Assembly: GCF_947501225.1 (NCBI RefSeq)
Contig: NZ_CANMUW010000002.1
Coordinates: 1 to 64,000, forward strand
From: an uncultured Shewanella sp.
GTDB lineage: Bacteria > Pseudomonadota > Gammaproteobacteria > Enterobacterales > Shewanellaceae
DNA: 64,000 nt
Direction: 5' to 3'
In this document: positions 36,782 through 44,765 of the stretch, piece by piece
Position numbering within the stretch: position 1 is the first letter of the stretch
Layout: every line of letters begins with the position of its first letter
Notes under the pieces: model-generated
What the model was told of the DNA's origin: nothing
Database searches by the model: none
The model's input: the letters and a program-made list of their open reading frames with translations, nothing else
Made by a program: the position numbers and the translations under genes

Positions 36782-36814
36782 ATGACCCCCTCACATCTAC
36801 CGCGAGGGGGTCAT
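36782..36814 (-). terminator. Terminator after pepN
   Basis: A perfect 11-bp stem, ATGACCCCCTC with GAGGGGGTCAT, around a short loop. It lies just past the pepN stop (36852) on the minus strand. The U-run is weak, but the stem is strong. Confidence 0.75.
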
Positions 36815-36851
36815 AAACCAAGAGCAAAGCTCAATACTAACTCGAGACGAC

Positions 36852-39419
36852 TTACTTACTGTCGAGCGCCTTTGACACCTTCTCATACAGATCTTTGGAC
36901 AATTCATCCATTCCCAAAATCCGCTCCAGTGATGCTTTCATCAGAGACTGCCTGGCTTGATCAAACTTCTTAAACTGGATCAAAGGCGTTATTATCCTGG
37001 CCGCCACCTGTGGGTTCAGTTTATTAAGCTTGATAATCGTATCGGTTAAAAACGCGTAGCCACTGCCATCGATTTTATGAAACTGCTCGGTATTGGCTGC
37101 TGCAAATGCCCCGATGAGTGAACGTACCCTGTTAGGATTGGAAAAACTAAAAGATGGATGCTCTGTTAATTTTTTCAGCTGGGCTAAACAGGTGTTCGAT
37201 CTGCAGGTCGCTTGCAAAGAGAGCCACTTATCCATCACTAACGGGGTATCGCTCCACTTAGTTTCATAATCGGACATCAGTGACGTTCTCATCTCCGACT
37301 CCTCACCGTTGAGTGCCAGCAGTGCACCGAGACTGTCAGTCATATTTTCGGCTTGTTCATACTGAGCCCTTGCAAATACCTGATGCTCCTCAGATACCTT
37401 CTGCAGTAACAGCAGACAGATATTCTTAAGGGCTCTGGAACCCGCGTCATCGATGCCTGCCTGCTCGCGATAACGGCTCAGCAGCTCATCTTCACACGCC
37501 GTTGCCACCTCTTCGACCACATAGGCACGTGCGGTAGAGAGCAGGTCAAGATCGACCGAGTCAACTTGCTCGATTAATGCAGAAACAGATGGCAGAGTGA
37601 AAATTTCAGCAACCAGCGCCGGGTCTAACTTTTCACTGAGCAGCACACCACGGTAGGCATCGGTAACACGAGGATCCACATGCATGGCCTGATTTTGGCT
37701 AAGATGAGCCACATTCTCCCAGATTGACTGACTGATAAGAGCAACCGATGCCTCCCAACGCGCCACCTCACTGCCGGCATAGCGCATCAGGTGCACTAAC
37801 TGCTCTATTGAGTAGGAGAAGTCCAGCTTAACCGGTGCCGAAAAGTTCTGTAGCAGTGACGGCACAGGCTTTTGGGCAATGTTTTCGAAGGTAAACTCCT
37901 GGCTCTCCTCCTTCACATCCAATACCTTGCTCAGCATCGAGGTGCCATCGGCGGCAAGCAACTCCAGATCGAAAGGAATATGAAGTGGTTGCTTGTCGGC
38001 TTGATCCGCTGTCGGAGGCGTCAACTGCTCGATGAGCAAGGAGTACTTCTCAGCTTCGGCATCATATTTTTCTGTCACAGTAACAACCGGGGTACCTGAC
38101 TGGCTATACCAACGCTTGAACAAGGTCAGATCGATACCGCTGGCATCTTGCATCGCAGCAGCAAAGTCATCACAGGTCACCGCCTGGCCGTCATGACGCT
38201 CAAAATAGAGCTTCATTCCAGCCTGGAAAGAGTCCTCGCCGAGCAGGGTATGCATCATGCGGATCACTTCGGCGCCTTTGTTATAGACGGTAACCGTATA
38301 GAAGTTATTCATCTCAATCACAGATTCCGGGCGAATAGGATGCGCCATCGGGCCGGAGTCTTCGGCGAACTGTTGATTCTTGATCACCTTGATTGCATGG
38401 ATTCGGTTGACCGCCCGCGAGCCCAGATCCGAGCTGAACTCCTGATCCCTGAATACCGTTAACCCCTCTTTAAGACTCAGTTGGAACCAGTCTCTGCAGG
38501 TAACGCGATTACCGGTCCAGTTATGAAAATATTCATGGCCGACAACAGACTCGATACCATGATAGTCCTCATCGGTGGCGGAACTCGTGTCGGCAAGCAC
38601 ATATTTTGTGTTGAAAACATTGAGGCCTTTGTTTTCCATCGCCCCCATATTGAAGAAGTCGACCGCGACAATCATGTAGATATCCAGATCGTACTCGAGG
38701 TCGAATCTGGACTCGTCCCAGGCCATCGATTTTTTCAGCGATGACATCGCATGATGAGCCTTATGCAGATTACCTTTATCGACAAATACCTGTAACTTTA
38801 CCGGGCGCTGACTTGAGGTCACAAACTCATCTTCAAGCAGATCGAAATCACCGGCTACCAGGGCAAACAGGTATGCCGGTTTAGGAAATGGATCGTGCCA
38901 TTTTACATAGTGACGTCCCGGTGTTGCTTCTCCCTTCTCAATCAAATTTCCGTTGCTCAAGAGATAGGGAAACGCCTCGGCTTCGGCCTCGATACGAACG
39001 CTATATACCGCAAGCACATCGGGCCTGTCGAGGAAGTAGGTGATCCGTCTGAATCCTTCGGCTTCACACTGGGTACAGTATGCGCCATCGGACATATACA
39101 GGCCTTCGAGGCTTGAGTTCGCCTCGGGATCCAGTTTTGTCACTATCTCTAACTCAAACTCATCTGTTTGAGTTTCGATGCTAAGCTTACCTTCCTGTTG
39201 GCTATAATCAGCCTCTTCACCCGCCACCTTAACGGAGACCAGCTCGATCCCCTCTCCGTCTAAAACCAAGGTGGTAGACTGCTTGTCTTTTCGTACAACC
39301 CGGCTTGTTGCGGTAACTAATGTTTCAGCCCCATCAAGATGAAAATTCAGATCAATATGGGTAATGGTAAAAGCGGGAGCAAGGTAGTCCTTCAGATACT
39401 TCGCATTCATTGTTGTCAT
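36852..39419 (-). CDS. pepN: Aminopeptidase N (M1 family)
   Basis: A cytosolic zinc aminopeptidase that removes N-terminal residues from peptides. The substrate-binding GAMEN and the zinc motif HEYFH-x18-E (VVGHEYFHNWTGNR ... LKEGLTVF) are present, followed by the M1 C-terminal helical domain. 855 residues against about 870 for E. coli PepN; the start MTTMNAKYLKDYLAPAF may alternatively be the fourth Met. It ends at a strong hairpin. Confidence 0.96.
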   Translation of the reverse strand: MTTMNAKYLKDYLAPAFTITHIDLNFHLDGAETLVTATSRVVRKDKQSTTLVLDGEGIELVSVKVAGEEADYSQQEGKLSIETQTDEFELEIVTKLDPEANSSLEGLYMSDGAYCTQCEAEGFRRITYFLDRPDVLAVYSVRIEAEAEAFPYLLSNGNLIEKGEATPGRHYVKWHDPFPKPAYLFALVAGDFDLLEDEFVTSSQRPVKLQVFVDKGNLHKAHHAMSSLKKSMAWDESRFDLEYDLDIYMIVAVDFFNMGAMENKGLNVFNTKYVLADTSSATDEDYHGIESVVGHEYFHNWTGNRVTCRDWFQLSLKEGLTVFRDQEFSSDLGSRAVNRIHAIKVIKNQQFAEDSGPMAHPIRPESVIEMNNFYTVTVYNKGAEVIRMMHTLLGEDSFQAGMKLYFERHDGQAVTCDDFAAAMQDASGIDLTLFKRWYSQSGTPVVTVTEKYDAEAEKYSLLIEQLTPPTADQADKQPLHIPFDLELLAADGTSMLSKVLDVKEESQEFTFENIAQKPVPSLLQNFSAPVKLDFSYSIEQLVHLMRYAGSEVARWEASVALISQSIWENVAHLSQNQAMHVDPRVTDAYRGVLLSEKLDPALVAEIFTLPSVSALIEQVDSVDLDLLSTARAYVVEEVATACEDELLSRYREQAGIDDAGSRALKNICLLLLQKVSEEHQVFARAQYEQAENMTDSLGALLALNGEESEMRTSLMSDYETKWSDTPLVMDKWLSLQATCRSNTCLAQLKKLTEHPSFSFSNPNRVRSLIGAFAAANTEQFHKIDGSGYAFLTDTIIKLNKLNPQVAARIITPLIQFKKFDQARQSLMKASLERILGMDELSKDLYEKVSKALDSK

Positions 39420-39478
39420 ATATAGGCCTCAGATCCTTTAAGAAACTTCAAACACTGATTTTGAATGTAACAGATATG

Positions 39479-39504
39479 AAAAAACGCGCCGGAAGCGCGT
39501 TTTT
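39479..39504 (-). terminator. Terminator after prc
   Basis: AAAAAACGCGC-CGGAA-GCGCGTTTTT: a GC stem with A-run and T-run, 17 nt past the stop of the minus-strand prc gene. Confidence 0.85.
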
Positions 39505-39520
39505 AATTAATTAACTTAAG

Positions 39521-41578
39521 CTATTTTGCTTCGTTTTTAGCAACTCGTTCGATATCTACCATATCGAGAGTGATATAAACCGTTTCATCACGGAAGGCAT
39601 CCGGTGTAACAAGTTCATCTTCATCAGTTTCAGTCTCCTCGTCCAGAGACTTGACAGCTTTTAAGCCCTGACTGATACGGCGCTCGTTCAAGCGAGCAAG
39701 TTGCTTCTTATCATTGGCTTCACGTTCCGCAATACGCTCACTCTCGACAAGAGAGACCGTTTTCTCGTCATGATGCGCTTTAAATTCGGCAATATCCTGA
39801 TAGATATAACTGAACTCAACATCCTGCTTAATACGCGCATCATGCTTGACCGTAAGGTTGCTGATCAAGTTAGGGTTAATGTCACCGAGAGTACCGTACT
39901 GCGCGACAGGAACTTTATCCCAGGGCAGTGCATTATCCTCTTCGGCCTCACCATATTCCCCCGGCTCTAACGCACTCGGGAAGGAGATATCCGGTGTAAC
40001 GCCCTTAAGTTGCGTACTTCCACCATTAATACGGTAAAACTTGGCTATGGTGTATTGCACATGACCGATAGGCTTTTCATACATATCATAGATTCGGCCC
40101 AAGCTCTTATGCTGTTGTACGGTTCCCTTACCAAAGGTCGATTCACCTACAATCAGCGCACGGTCATAATCTTGCAATGCAGCGGCAAAAATTTCTGATG
40201 CGGAAGCACTGTAACGGTCGACCATCACGGTCAAAGGTCCGCTATAGGTCGTTCTACCATCATTATCCCGATTTTGAGAAACCTTGCCGTTGGCGTCTCT
40301 TATCTGTACAACCGGTCCCTGCTCGATAAATAGTCCGGTCAATAGCGTCGCTTCAGTCAGCGCACCACCACCATTACCACGCAGATCGATGATGACACCT
40401 TCTACCTGAGCTTCTTTCAGCTTGATCAGCTCTTTTGAAACATCCTTAGACAGATCCATATAGAAACCCGGGATCTGAATGACGCCAACCTTACGGTTAG
40501 CATATTGACCCTCTTCCGGCGTGATCACCTCAGATGTTGCAGCACGATCTTCCAATCTGATCTTGTCTCTGACAATTGTCACCTCGAAAGTCTTAGCCGA
40601 AGAACCGCCCTTCTTAGGCAAAATCTGTAAGATAACCTTACTGCCCTTAGGACCTTTAATCAGTTCGACAACGTCATCTAAACGCCAGCCGATCACATCG
40701 ACAATCTCTTCGCCATCCTGGCCCACACCGACAATTTTATCTTCAGGAGATAGCTTTTCACTCGTCGCCGCGGGTCCACCAGCCACTAAGCTCTTGATAA
40801 CGGTATAATCGTCATCCATCTGCAAGACGGCACCGATCCCCTCAAGGCTTAAGTTCATCTCCATCTGGAAACGCTCTGCATTTCTGGGAGATAGATAACT
40901 GGTATGTGGCTCTACGGTACGCGAGAACGCATTCATCACACCCTGGAAAACATCTTCACTCTTGGTCTGACTCAGACGCTTAATCGCATTGTTGTAACGC
41001 TTTTCCAGTACGGGAACGATCTCATCCCACTCTTTACCGGTTAATTTAAGGTTTAACGCGTCATATTTGACTCGCTGACGCCACAACTCATCGAGCTCAG
41101 CCTCATCTTTCGACCATAAGGCATCTTCACGATCAAACTGATACTTATCATTTGGGATCGTAAAGTCGATCTCTTTATCCAGCAGCGAAAGCGCATAGGA
41201 GAATCGATCATAACGACGCTTTTGAACCAGCTCGAACATCTTATAGGCGGGAGTTAAGTCTCCACTTTTAAGCATGTCATCAAACTGATCGGCATAAACA
41301 CCAAAAGTATCGATATCGGTTTGAAGCAGAACATTGCGACGGTAGTCGAGTTGTTTAAGATAACGCTTAAACACCTGCTCTGAAAATGCATCATCAAGAT
41401 CAAATCTGTGATAATGAGAACGAGTGAATAGACCGGTAACGCGCTTACTGGCTACCTTGTGCTGCGGTTCCTGCGAAAGTGCGGGTAACTCGCTGAATGG
41501 AATTGATGGGGTTAACGCCCACGCCGAAAATCCTACAAAAATGCTGGCGATTGAGGCCGCCAGGGTAATTTTTCGCAT
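39521..41578 (-). CDS. prc: Tail-specific carboxy-terminal protease Prc
   Basis: A periplasmic serine protease that degrades proteins from nonpolar C-termini and trims penicillin-binding and peptidoglycan-hydrolase partners. There is a signal peptide (KITLAASIASIFVGFSAWA), a PDZ domain (LEGIGAVLQMDDDYTVIKSL ...) and the Ser-Lys dyad in RYSASASEIFAAAL and STFGKGTVQQ, plus a C-terminal DUF3340 extension. ATG 41578 (685 residues) is chosen, with AAAGGAG 10 nt upstream; two in-frame TTG codons directly before it are possible starts. It follows proQ by about 29 nt, as in E. coli. Confidence 0.96.
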   Translation of the reverse strand: MRKITLAASIASIFVGFSAWALTPSIPFSELPALSQEPQHKVASKRVTGLFTRSHYHRFDLDDAFSEQVFKRYLKQLDYRRNVLLQTDIDTFGVYADQFDDMLKSGDLTPAYKMFELVQKRRYDRFSYALSLLDKEIDFTIPNDKYQFDREDALWSKDEAELDELWRQRVKYDALNLKLTGKEWDEIVPVLEKRYNNAIKRLSQTKSEDVFQGVMNAFSRTVEPHTSYLSPRNAERFQMEMNLSLEGIGAVLQMDDDYTVIKSLVAGGPAATSEKLSPEDKIVGVGQDGEEIVDVIGWRLDDVVELIKGPKGSKVILQILPKKGGSSAKTFEVTIVRDKIRLEDRAATSEVITPEEGQYANRKVGVIQIPGFYMDLSKDVSKELIKLKEAQVEGVIIDLRGNGGGALTEATLLTGLFIEQGPVVQIRDANGKVSQNRDNDGRTTYSGPLTVMVDRYSASASEIFAAALQDYDRALIVGESTFGKGTVQQHKSLGRIYDMYEKPIGHVQYTIAKFYRINGGSTQLKGVTPDISFPSALEPGEYGEAEEDNALPWDKVPVAQYGTLGDINPNLISNLTVKHDARIKQDVEFSYIYQDIAEFKAHHDEKTVSLVESERIAEREANDKKQLARLNERRISQGLKAVKSLDEETETDEDELVTPDAFRDETVYITLDMVDIERVAKNEAK

Positions 41579-41607
41579 CAACAAGTTACTCCTTTACTAT
41601 GAGATAG

Positions 41608-42249
41608 TTACAGCATTATATGTTCGACACGTACCTTAACCGTTAAACCTGAGTCTAACTGCACCTGAACATCTTCTTTCTTAATGTCTAAGATAACGCC
41701 AGTTACTGGTGTCTTACCTAGTTTGACATTAACACGCTGATTTTGTTTCAGCTCATTTAACACGGCTGGTGTTAAATTAACTGCCGGAGCTTGCTCTTTA
41801 ACGGGCTTAGCCGCTGGTTTAGCACGCTTAACTGCTGGTTTTTTAGCAGGCTTTTTATTTGCCTTAGCAGCCTGGGCTTCGCTCTTCGCGGCGGCAGCTT
41901 TTGCTACTCGCTTAGCTTTTGCCTTTTCCTGACTCTCTTTAAGAGTAGTCTGAGCGTGATCGATATGCTCCTGTTCCAGCTCACCACAAGGGTTGCCGTC
42001 TAAATCGATACGCTGCGCACCGGCTTTAACGCCTTTCAGGTAACGCCAACTACTAGTATAGCGTCTTAAGGCAATTCTCAATTGAGTTTTACTGACTTTA
42101 GAATCATCAGCTAACCTTTCAGCCAAATCCTGAAACAATCCAATTTTTAATGGCTTCGTTTCACCTTCGGCGATAAAGCACAAAGGAAATGTTTCATATA
42201 AATACGCAAGTATTGCGTTGGTGTCGGTCAACTTCTCTGTTGATTCCAT
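41608..42249 (-). CDS. proQ: RNA chaperone ProQ
   Basis: ProQ binds structured 3' ends of many mRNAs and small RNAs. The N-terminal FinO domain spans about residues 8-120 ([29 protein letters not shown]), followed by a Lys/Ala-rich linker ([20 protein letters not shown]) and a C-terminal Tudor-like domain ([20 protein letters not shown]). I take ATG 42249 (213 residues); ATG 42252, one codon upstream, sits nearer GGAAG and is an alternative. The proQ-prc pair is conserved. Confidence 0.95.
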   Translation of the reverse strand: MESTEKLTDTNAILAYLYETFPLCFIAEGETKPLKIGLFQDLAERLADDSKVSKTQLRIALRRYTSSWRYLKGVKAGAQRIDLDGNPCGELEQEHIDHAQTTLKESQEKAKAKRVAKAAAAKSEAQAAKANKKPAKKPAVKRAKPAAKPVKEQAPAVNLTPAVLNELKQNQRVNVKLGKTPVTGVILDIKKEDVQVQLDSGLTVKVRVEHIML

Positions 42250-42516
42250 CATTACTTCCACAGTTAAAAAAGGGACACTGGCGGTACATATCAATAAGAT
42301 ACGTCACCAAGAGTCATTTACATTTGTCTGTAATTGCCCGGATATTTGCCTCAATAGCTACATTGAAAACAGATACTCAGAGCGTACACAGCAAACATAC
42401 CTTAGCAATTACAATTAACAAACGCCAAGCTTTCATTCCACGAATGGAAATACCTCAACGCCCTTATCATTCGAACCGCCTATTATAAACGGGACTTTGA
42501 CGAATGCGACCACCAA

Positions 42517-42996
42517 TTATGATAAATTGGTTGTAGTTTGACCAAATAACGCATTTTCAAAGCTATTTACCAGTTTTTCCAGACCGATTTGGTCTGTCTC
42601 ACTGAATCTCGCCAAGCTGGGACTATCGATATCCAGAACCGCAACCAACTCCTGATCATGCATCACAGGGATGACGATCTCAGAGTTACTGGCTGAATCG
42701 CAAGCGATATGACCATCGAATTTGTGAACATCGGAAATGCGTTGTGTTTTACGCTCTGAGGCAGCAGTACCACACACACCTTTTCCTAAAGGTATCCTAG
42801 TACAAGCGACCTTACCTTGAAATGGACCTAGAACTAACTGTTTGTTTTTTAGCAGATAAAATCCAACCCAATTTAAGTCCTTTACACTATCATTAATAAG
42901 GGCCGAAAAATTAGCCATGGCCGCAATCAGATCATCTTCGCCAGACAATAGTGCTTGTGCCTGACTATCCAAGGACCGATAAAATTCAGATATCAT
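42517..42996 (-). CDS. msrC: Free methionine-(R)-sulfoxide reductase (GAF domain)
   Basis: Reduces free methionine-R-sulfoxide (YebR/fRMsr family). The 159-residue GAF-domain protein keeps the three catalytic-region cysteines in CTRIPLGKGVCGTAA and HIACDSASNSEIVIPV. GGAAG lies 6 nt before ATG. It starts 17 nt after yebG, so it may share the SOS-controlled promoter; in E. coli yebR instead lies beside yebS-yebT. Confidence 0.93.
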   Translation of the reverse strand: MISEFYRSLDSQAQALLSGEDDLIAAMANFSALINDSVKDLNWVGFYLLKNKQLVLGPFQGKVACTRIPLGKGVCGTAASERKTQRISDVHKFDGHIACDSASNSEIVIPVMHDQELVAVLDIDSPSLARFSETDQIGLEKLVNSFENALFGQTTTNLS

Positions 42997-43013
42997 ACAA
43001 ACTTCCTAACAAT

Positions 43014-43298
43014 TTATTTTTTAGGTTCGCTCTTATTAGCCGACTTCTTTGATGAAGCCTCTTTTTTCAAAGGGGCGCCCTTCAACAAGCTTAGTAACTG
43101 CTCTTTATTCTGTGCCATAAAGAAACTCAGTTTTTCACAGGTAGCCTCATCGAGTTCAAGATCAGACCCGGTCAAAAATGGCACCAATTGATCCGCGATA
43201 TCAAGCATCTTATCGTAGGCATCGGCCTCCTTTTTAGATGTAAATGTCATCTTCTCAACCCCTTCTCTGACCACAACAAATTTAGTAACAACTGCCAT
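43014..43298 (-). CDS. yebG: SOS-inducible protein YebG
   Basis: A small DNA-damage-inducible protein of the LexA regulon. The YebG signature MAVVTKFVVVREGVEKMTF gives start ATG 43298 (94 residues, GAGG 6 nt upstream); ATG 43310 would add four residues but has no ribosome site. An exact-consensus LexA box lies at 43312-43327, 14 bp before the gene. The C-terminus is Lys/Ser-rich. Biochemical function is not established. Confidence 0.93.
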   Translation of the reverse strand: MAVVTKFVVVREGVEKMTFTSKKEADAYDKMLDIADQLVPFLTGSDLELDEATCEKLSFFMAQNKEQLLSLLKGAPLKKEASSKKSANKSEPKK

Positions 43299-43311
43299 GA
43301 CTGCCCTCATA

Positions 43312-43327
43312 CTGTTTTTATATACAG
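43312..43327 (-). promoter_or_regulatory. LexA (SOS) box of yebG
   Basis: CTGT-N8-ACAG with the sequence CTGTTTTTATATACAG, matching the gammaproteobacterial LexA consensus in all eight key bases, with an A+T-rich core. It sits right upstream of yebG and on the promoter side, in the place expected for repression. Confidence 0.93.
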
Positions 43328-43510
43328 TTACAGAGTCTCATAAATACAACTTCTTATGCAAGTACTCTGGAAAATCTGATAGTATCTGACCTATTATCAA
43401 ATAAATTCAGTCCCATCAATTAGATTGGCTGTCATGCTTGAATTGAATACCCAATAACTGAATGCAGACAGATTTATCATTAACAGGCGTAATACGGATT
43501 AAAATCGGCA

Positions 43511-44137
43511 ATGGAACCAGATTGTGCTGACAATAGTGTGGTGTTGTGCCGCTCTTGTGACTTAGTAATACGAAAGCGGGCACTGCCTTCCGGTGTACGT
43601 GCGTTATGCCCTCGATGTGACACGACCCTATACGATACGCCGTACTGTTCAATTAACGGTATGTTGGCCCTATGCCTGACCGCAGTCCTCTTCTTTTTCC
43701 CTGCCAATGTGATGCCGGTACTGGAGCTGCATTTTCTGGGGAGTGTCAGAACCACCACTATTATTGAAGGGGCCATGGCGGTCTCCAATCAGGGCTACTG
43801 GATCGTAGGTATCGCCGTCCTGATATCTGCAGTCATTGCACCTGGCTTACTCATCCTGTCGGTATTATCACAAATCTTAATCATCAAGTACCGATTAAAG
43901 TCCCCCTTCTTTCGTCAAATACTGAAACGTCTGCTCAGTTATCAGAGTCTGTTGGGGCAATTGAGTATGCTCGAAATCTATATGATCAGTATTCTCGTTT
44001 CGGTATTCCAACTTTCAGACTTTGCGGATATTTATCTGGGCATGGGAACATTCTGCTTCACCATGCTGTTTCTGGTGATGTTATTTCTTCAACGGGAATA
44101 TAATCTGGAGCATATGTGGAGTGTTCTGGATGAATGA
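43511..44137 (+). CDS. LetA-like transporter, N-terminal half (PqiA family)
   Basis: LetA (YebS/PqiA family) is the inner-membrane partner of the LetB MCE tunnel and moves lipids between the membranes. The first half has a zinc-ribbon C13-x2-C16...C33-x2-C36 followed by four hydrophobic segments (LALCLTAVLFFFPANVMPVL and onward). At 208 residues it equals one PqiA repeat. In E. coli LetA both repeats are one chain of ~427 residues; here the coding is split, and this gene overlaps the next. The FPANVMPV motif recurs as FPANLYPIT in the second half. Confidence 0.9.
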   Translation: MEPDCADNSVVLCRSCDLVIRKRALPSGVRALCPRCDTTLYDTPYCSINGMLALCLTAVLFFFPANVMPVLELHFLGSVRTTTIIEGAMAVSNQGYWIVGIAVLISAVIAPGLLILSVLSQILIIKYRLKSPFFRQILKRLLSYQSLLGQLSMLEIYMISILVSVFQLSDFADIYLGMGTFCFTMLFLVMLFLQREYNLEHMWSVLDE

Positions 44138-44765
44138 TGAGCTGAACAACCGGCCACAGGGGAAAGATATCGGGCTGACTCCCTGCCCCTCGTGCCGAAA
44201 GTTGTCTCTCCATGAAGATATTCATTGCAAGCGTTGTGGCGAGGAGTTAATCGTCCGGGATCATTCGAGCCTGCATAAGAGCTGGGCCCTGCTTATCACC
44301 GCGGCCATCTTGCTGTTCCCGGCCAACCTCTATCCGATCACTATGCTTGTCAACCGTGGACAGATACGTCACGACACCATCTTCAGCGGAATACTGCACT
44401 TAGTCGAATCGGATATGTTTCCCATCGCTATTATCCTGTTCACCGCCAGTATTCTCGTTCCTATGCTTAAAATCGTAGGCCTGACTGTCTATCTGATCGC
44501 AATCAGCTTTCGGCTTGGGATCTCCAAACAGAAGCTGATGATTGGATTTCATATCATCGAATGGATTGGAAGATGGTCAATGTTAGACCTATTCGTTATA
44601 TCAATAACCGCCGCACTGGTTAATATGGGCCAGTTATTAGATGCAAAACCCGCACCGGCAGCAACCGCATTCGCCCTGGTCATTCTATTGACTCAAATGG
44701 CGGCAAAGGTGCTGGACACTCGTTTACTCTGGGATCGATTGGAATCGAAAGATGACGCAAATTGA
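44130..44765 (+). CDS. LetA-like transporter, C-terminal half (PqiA family)
   Basis: 211 residues from ATG 44130 (GGAG 8 nt upstream; a GTG at 44121 also fits). The zinc ribbon C19-x2-C22...C33-x2-C36 is intact, followed by four hydrophobic segments (LITAAILLFPANLYPITMLV onward). It overlaps the first half by 8 nt and letB by 14 nt, so all three are translationally linked. It is probably the second PqiA domain of a two-chain LetA; an intact ribosome site argues against a fresh frameshift. Confidence 0.9.
   Translation: MNDELNNRPQGKDIGLTPCPSCRKLSLHEDIHCKRCGEELIVRDHSSLHKSWALLITAAILLFPANLYPITMLVNRGQIRHDTIFSGILHLVESDMFPIAIILFTASILVPMLKIVGLTVYLIAISFRLGISKQKLMIGFHIIEWIGRWSMLDLFVISITAALVNMGQLLDAKPAPAATAFALVILLTQMAAKVLDTRLLWDRLESKDDAN

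Noticed and set aside
43511..44765. Simple frameshift in a single letA gene
   Set aside because: The second half has its own ATG with GGAG in front, its zinc ribbon is complete, and the 8-nt overlap is of the usual coupled kind; a sequencing error is still possible, so it is listed as a finding with that test.
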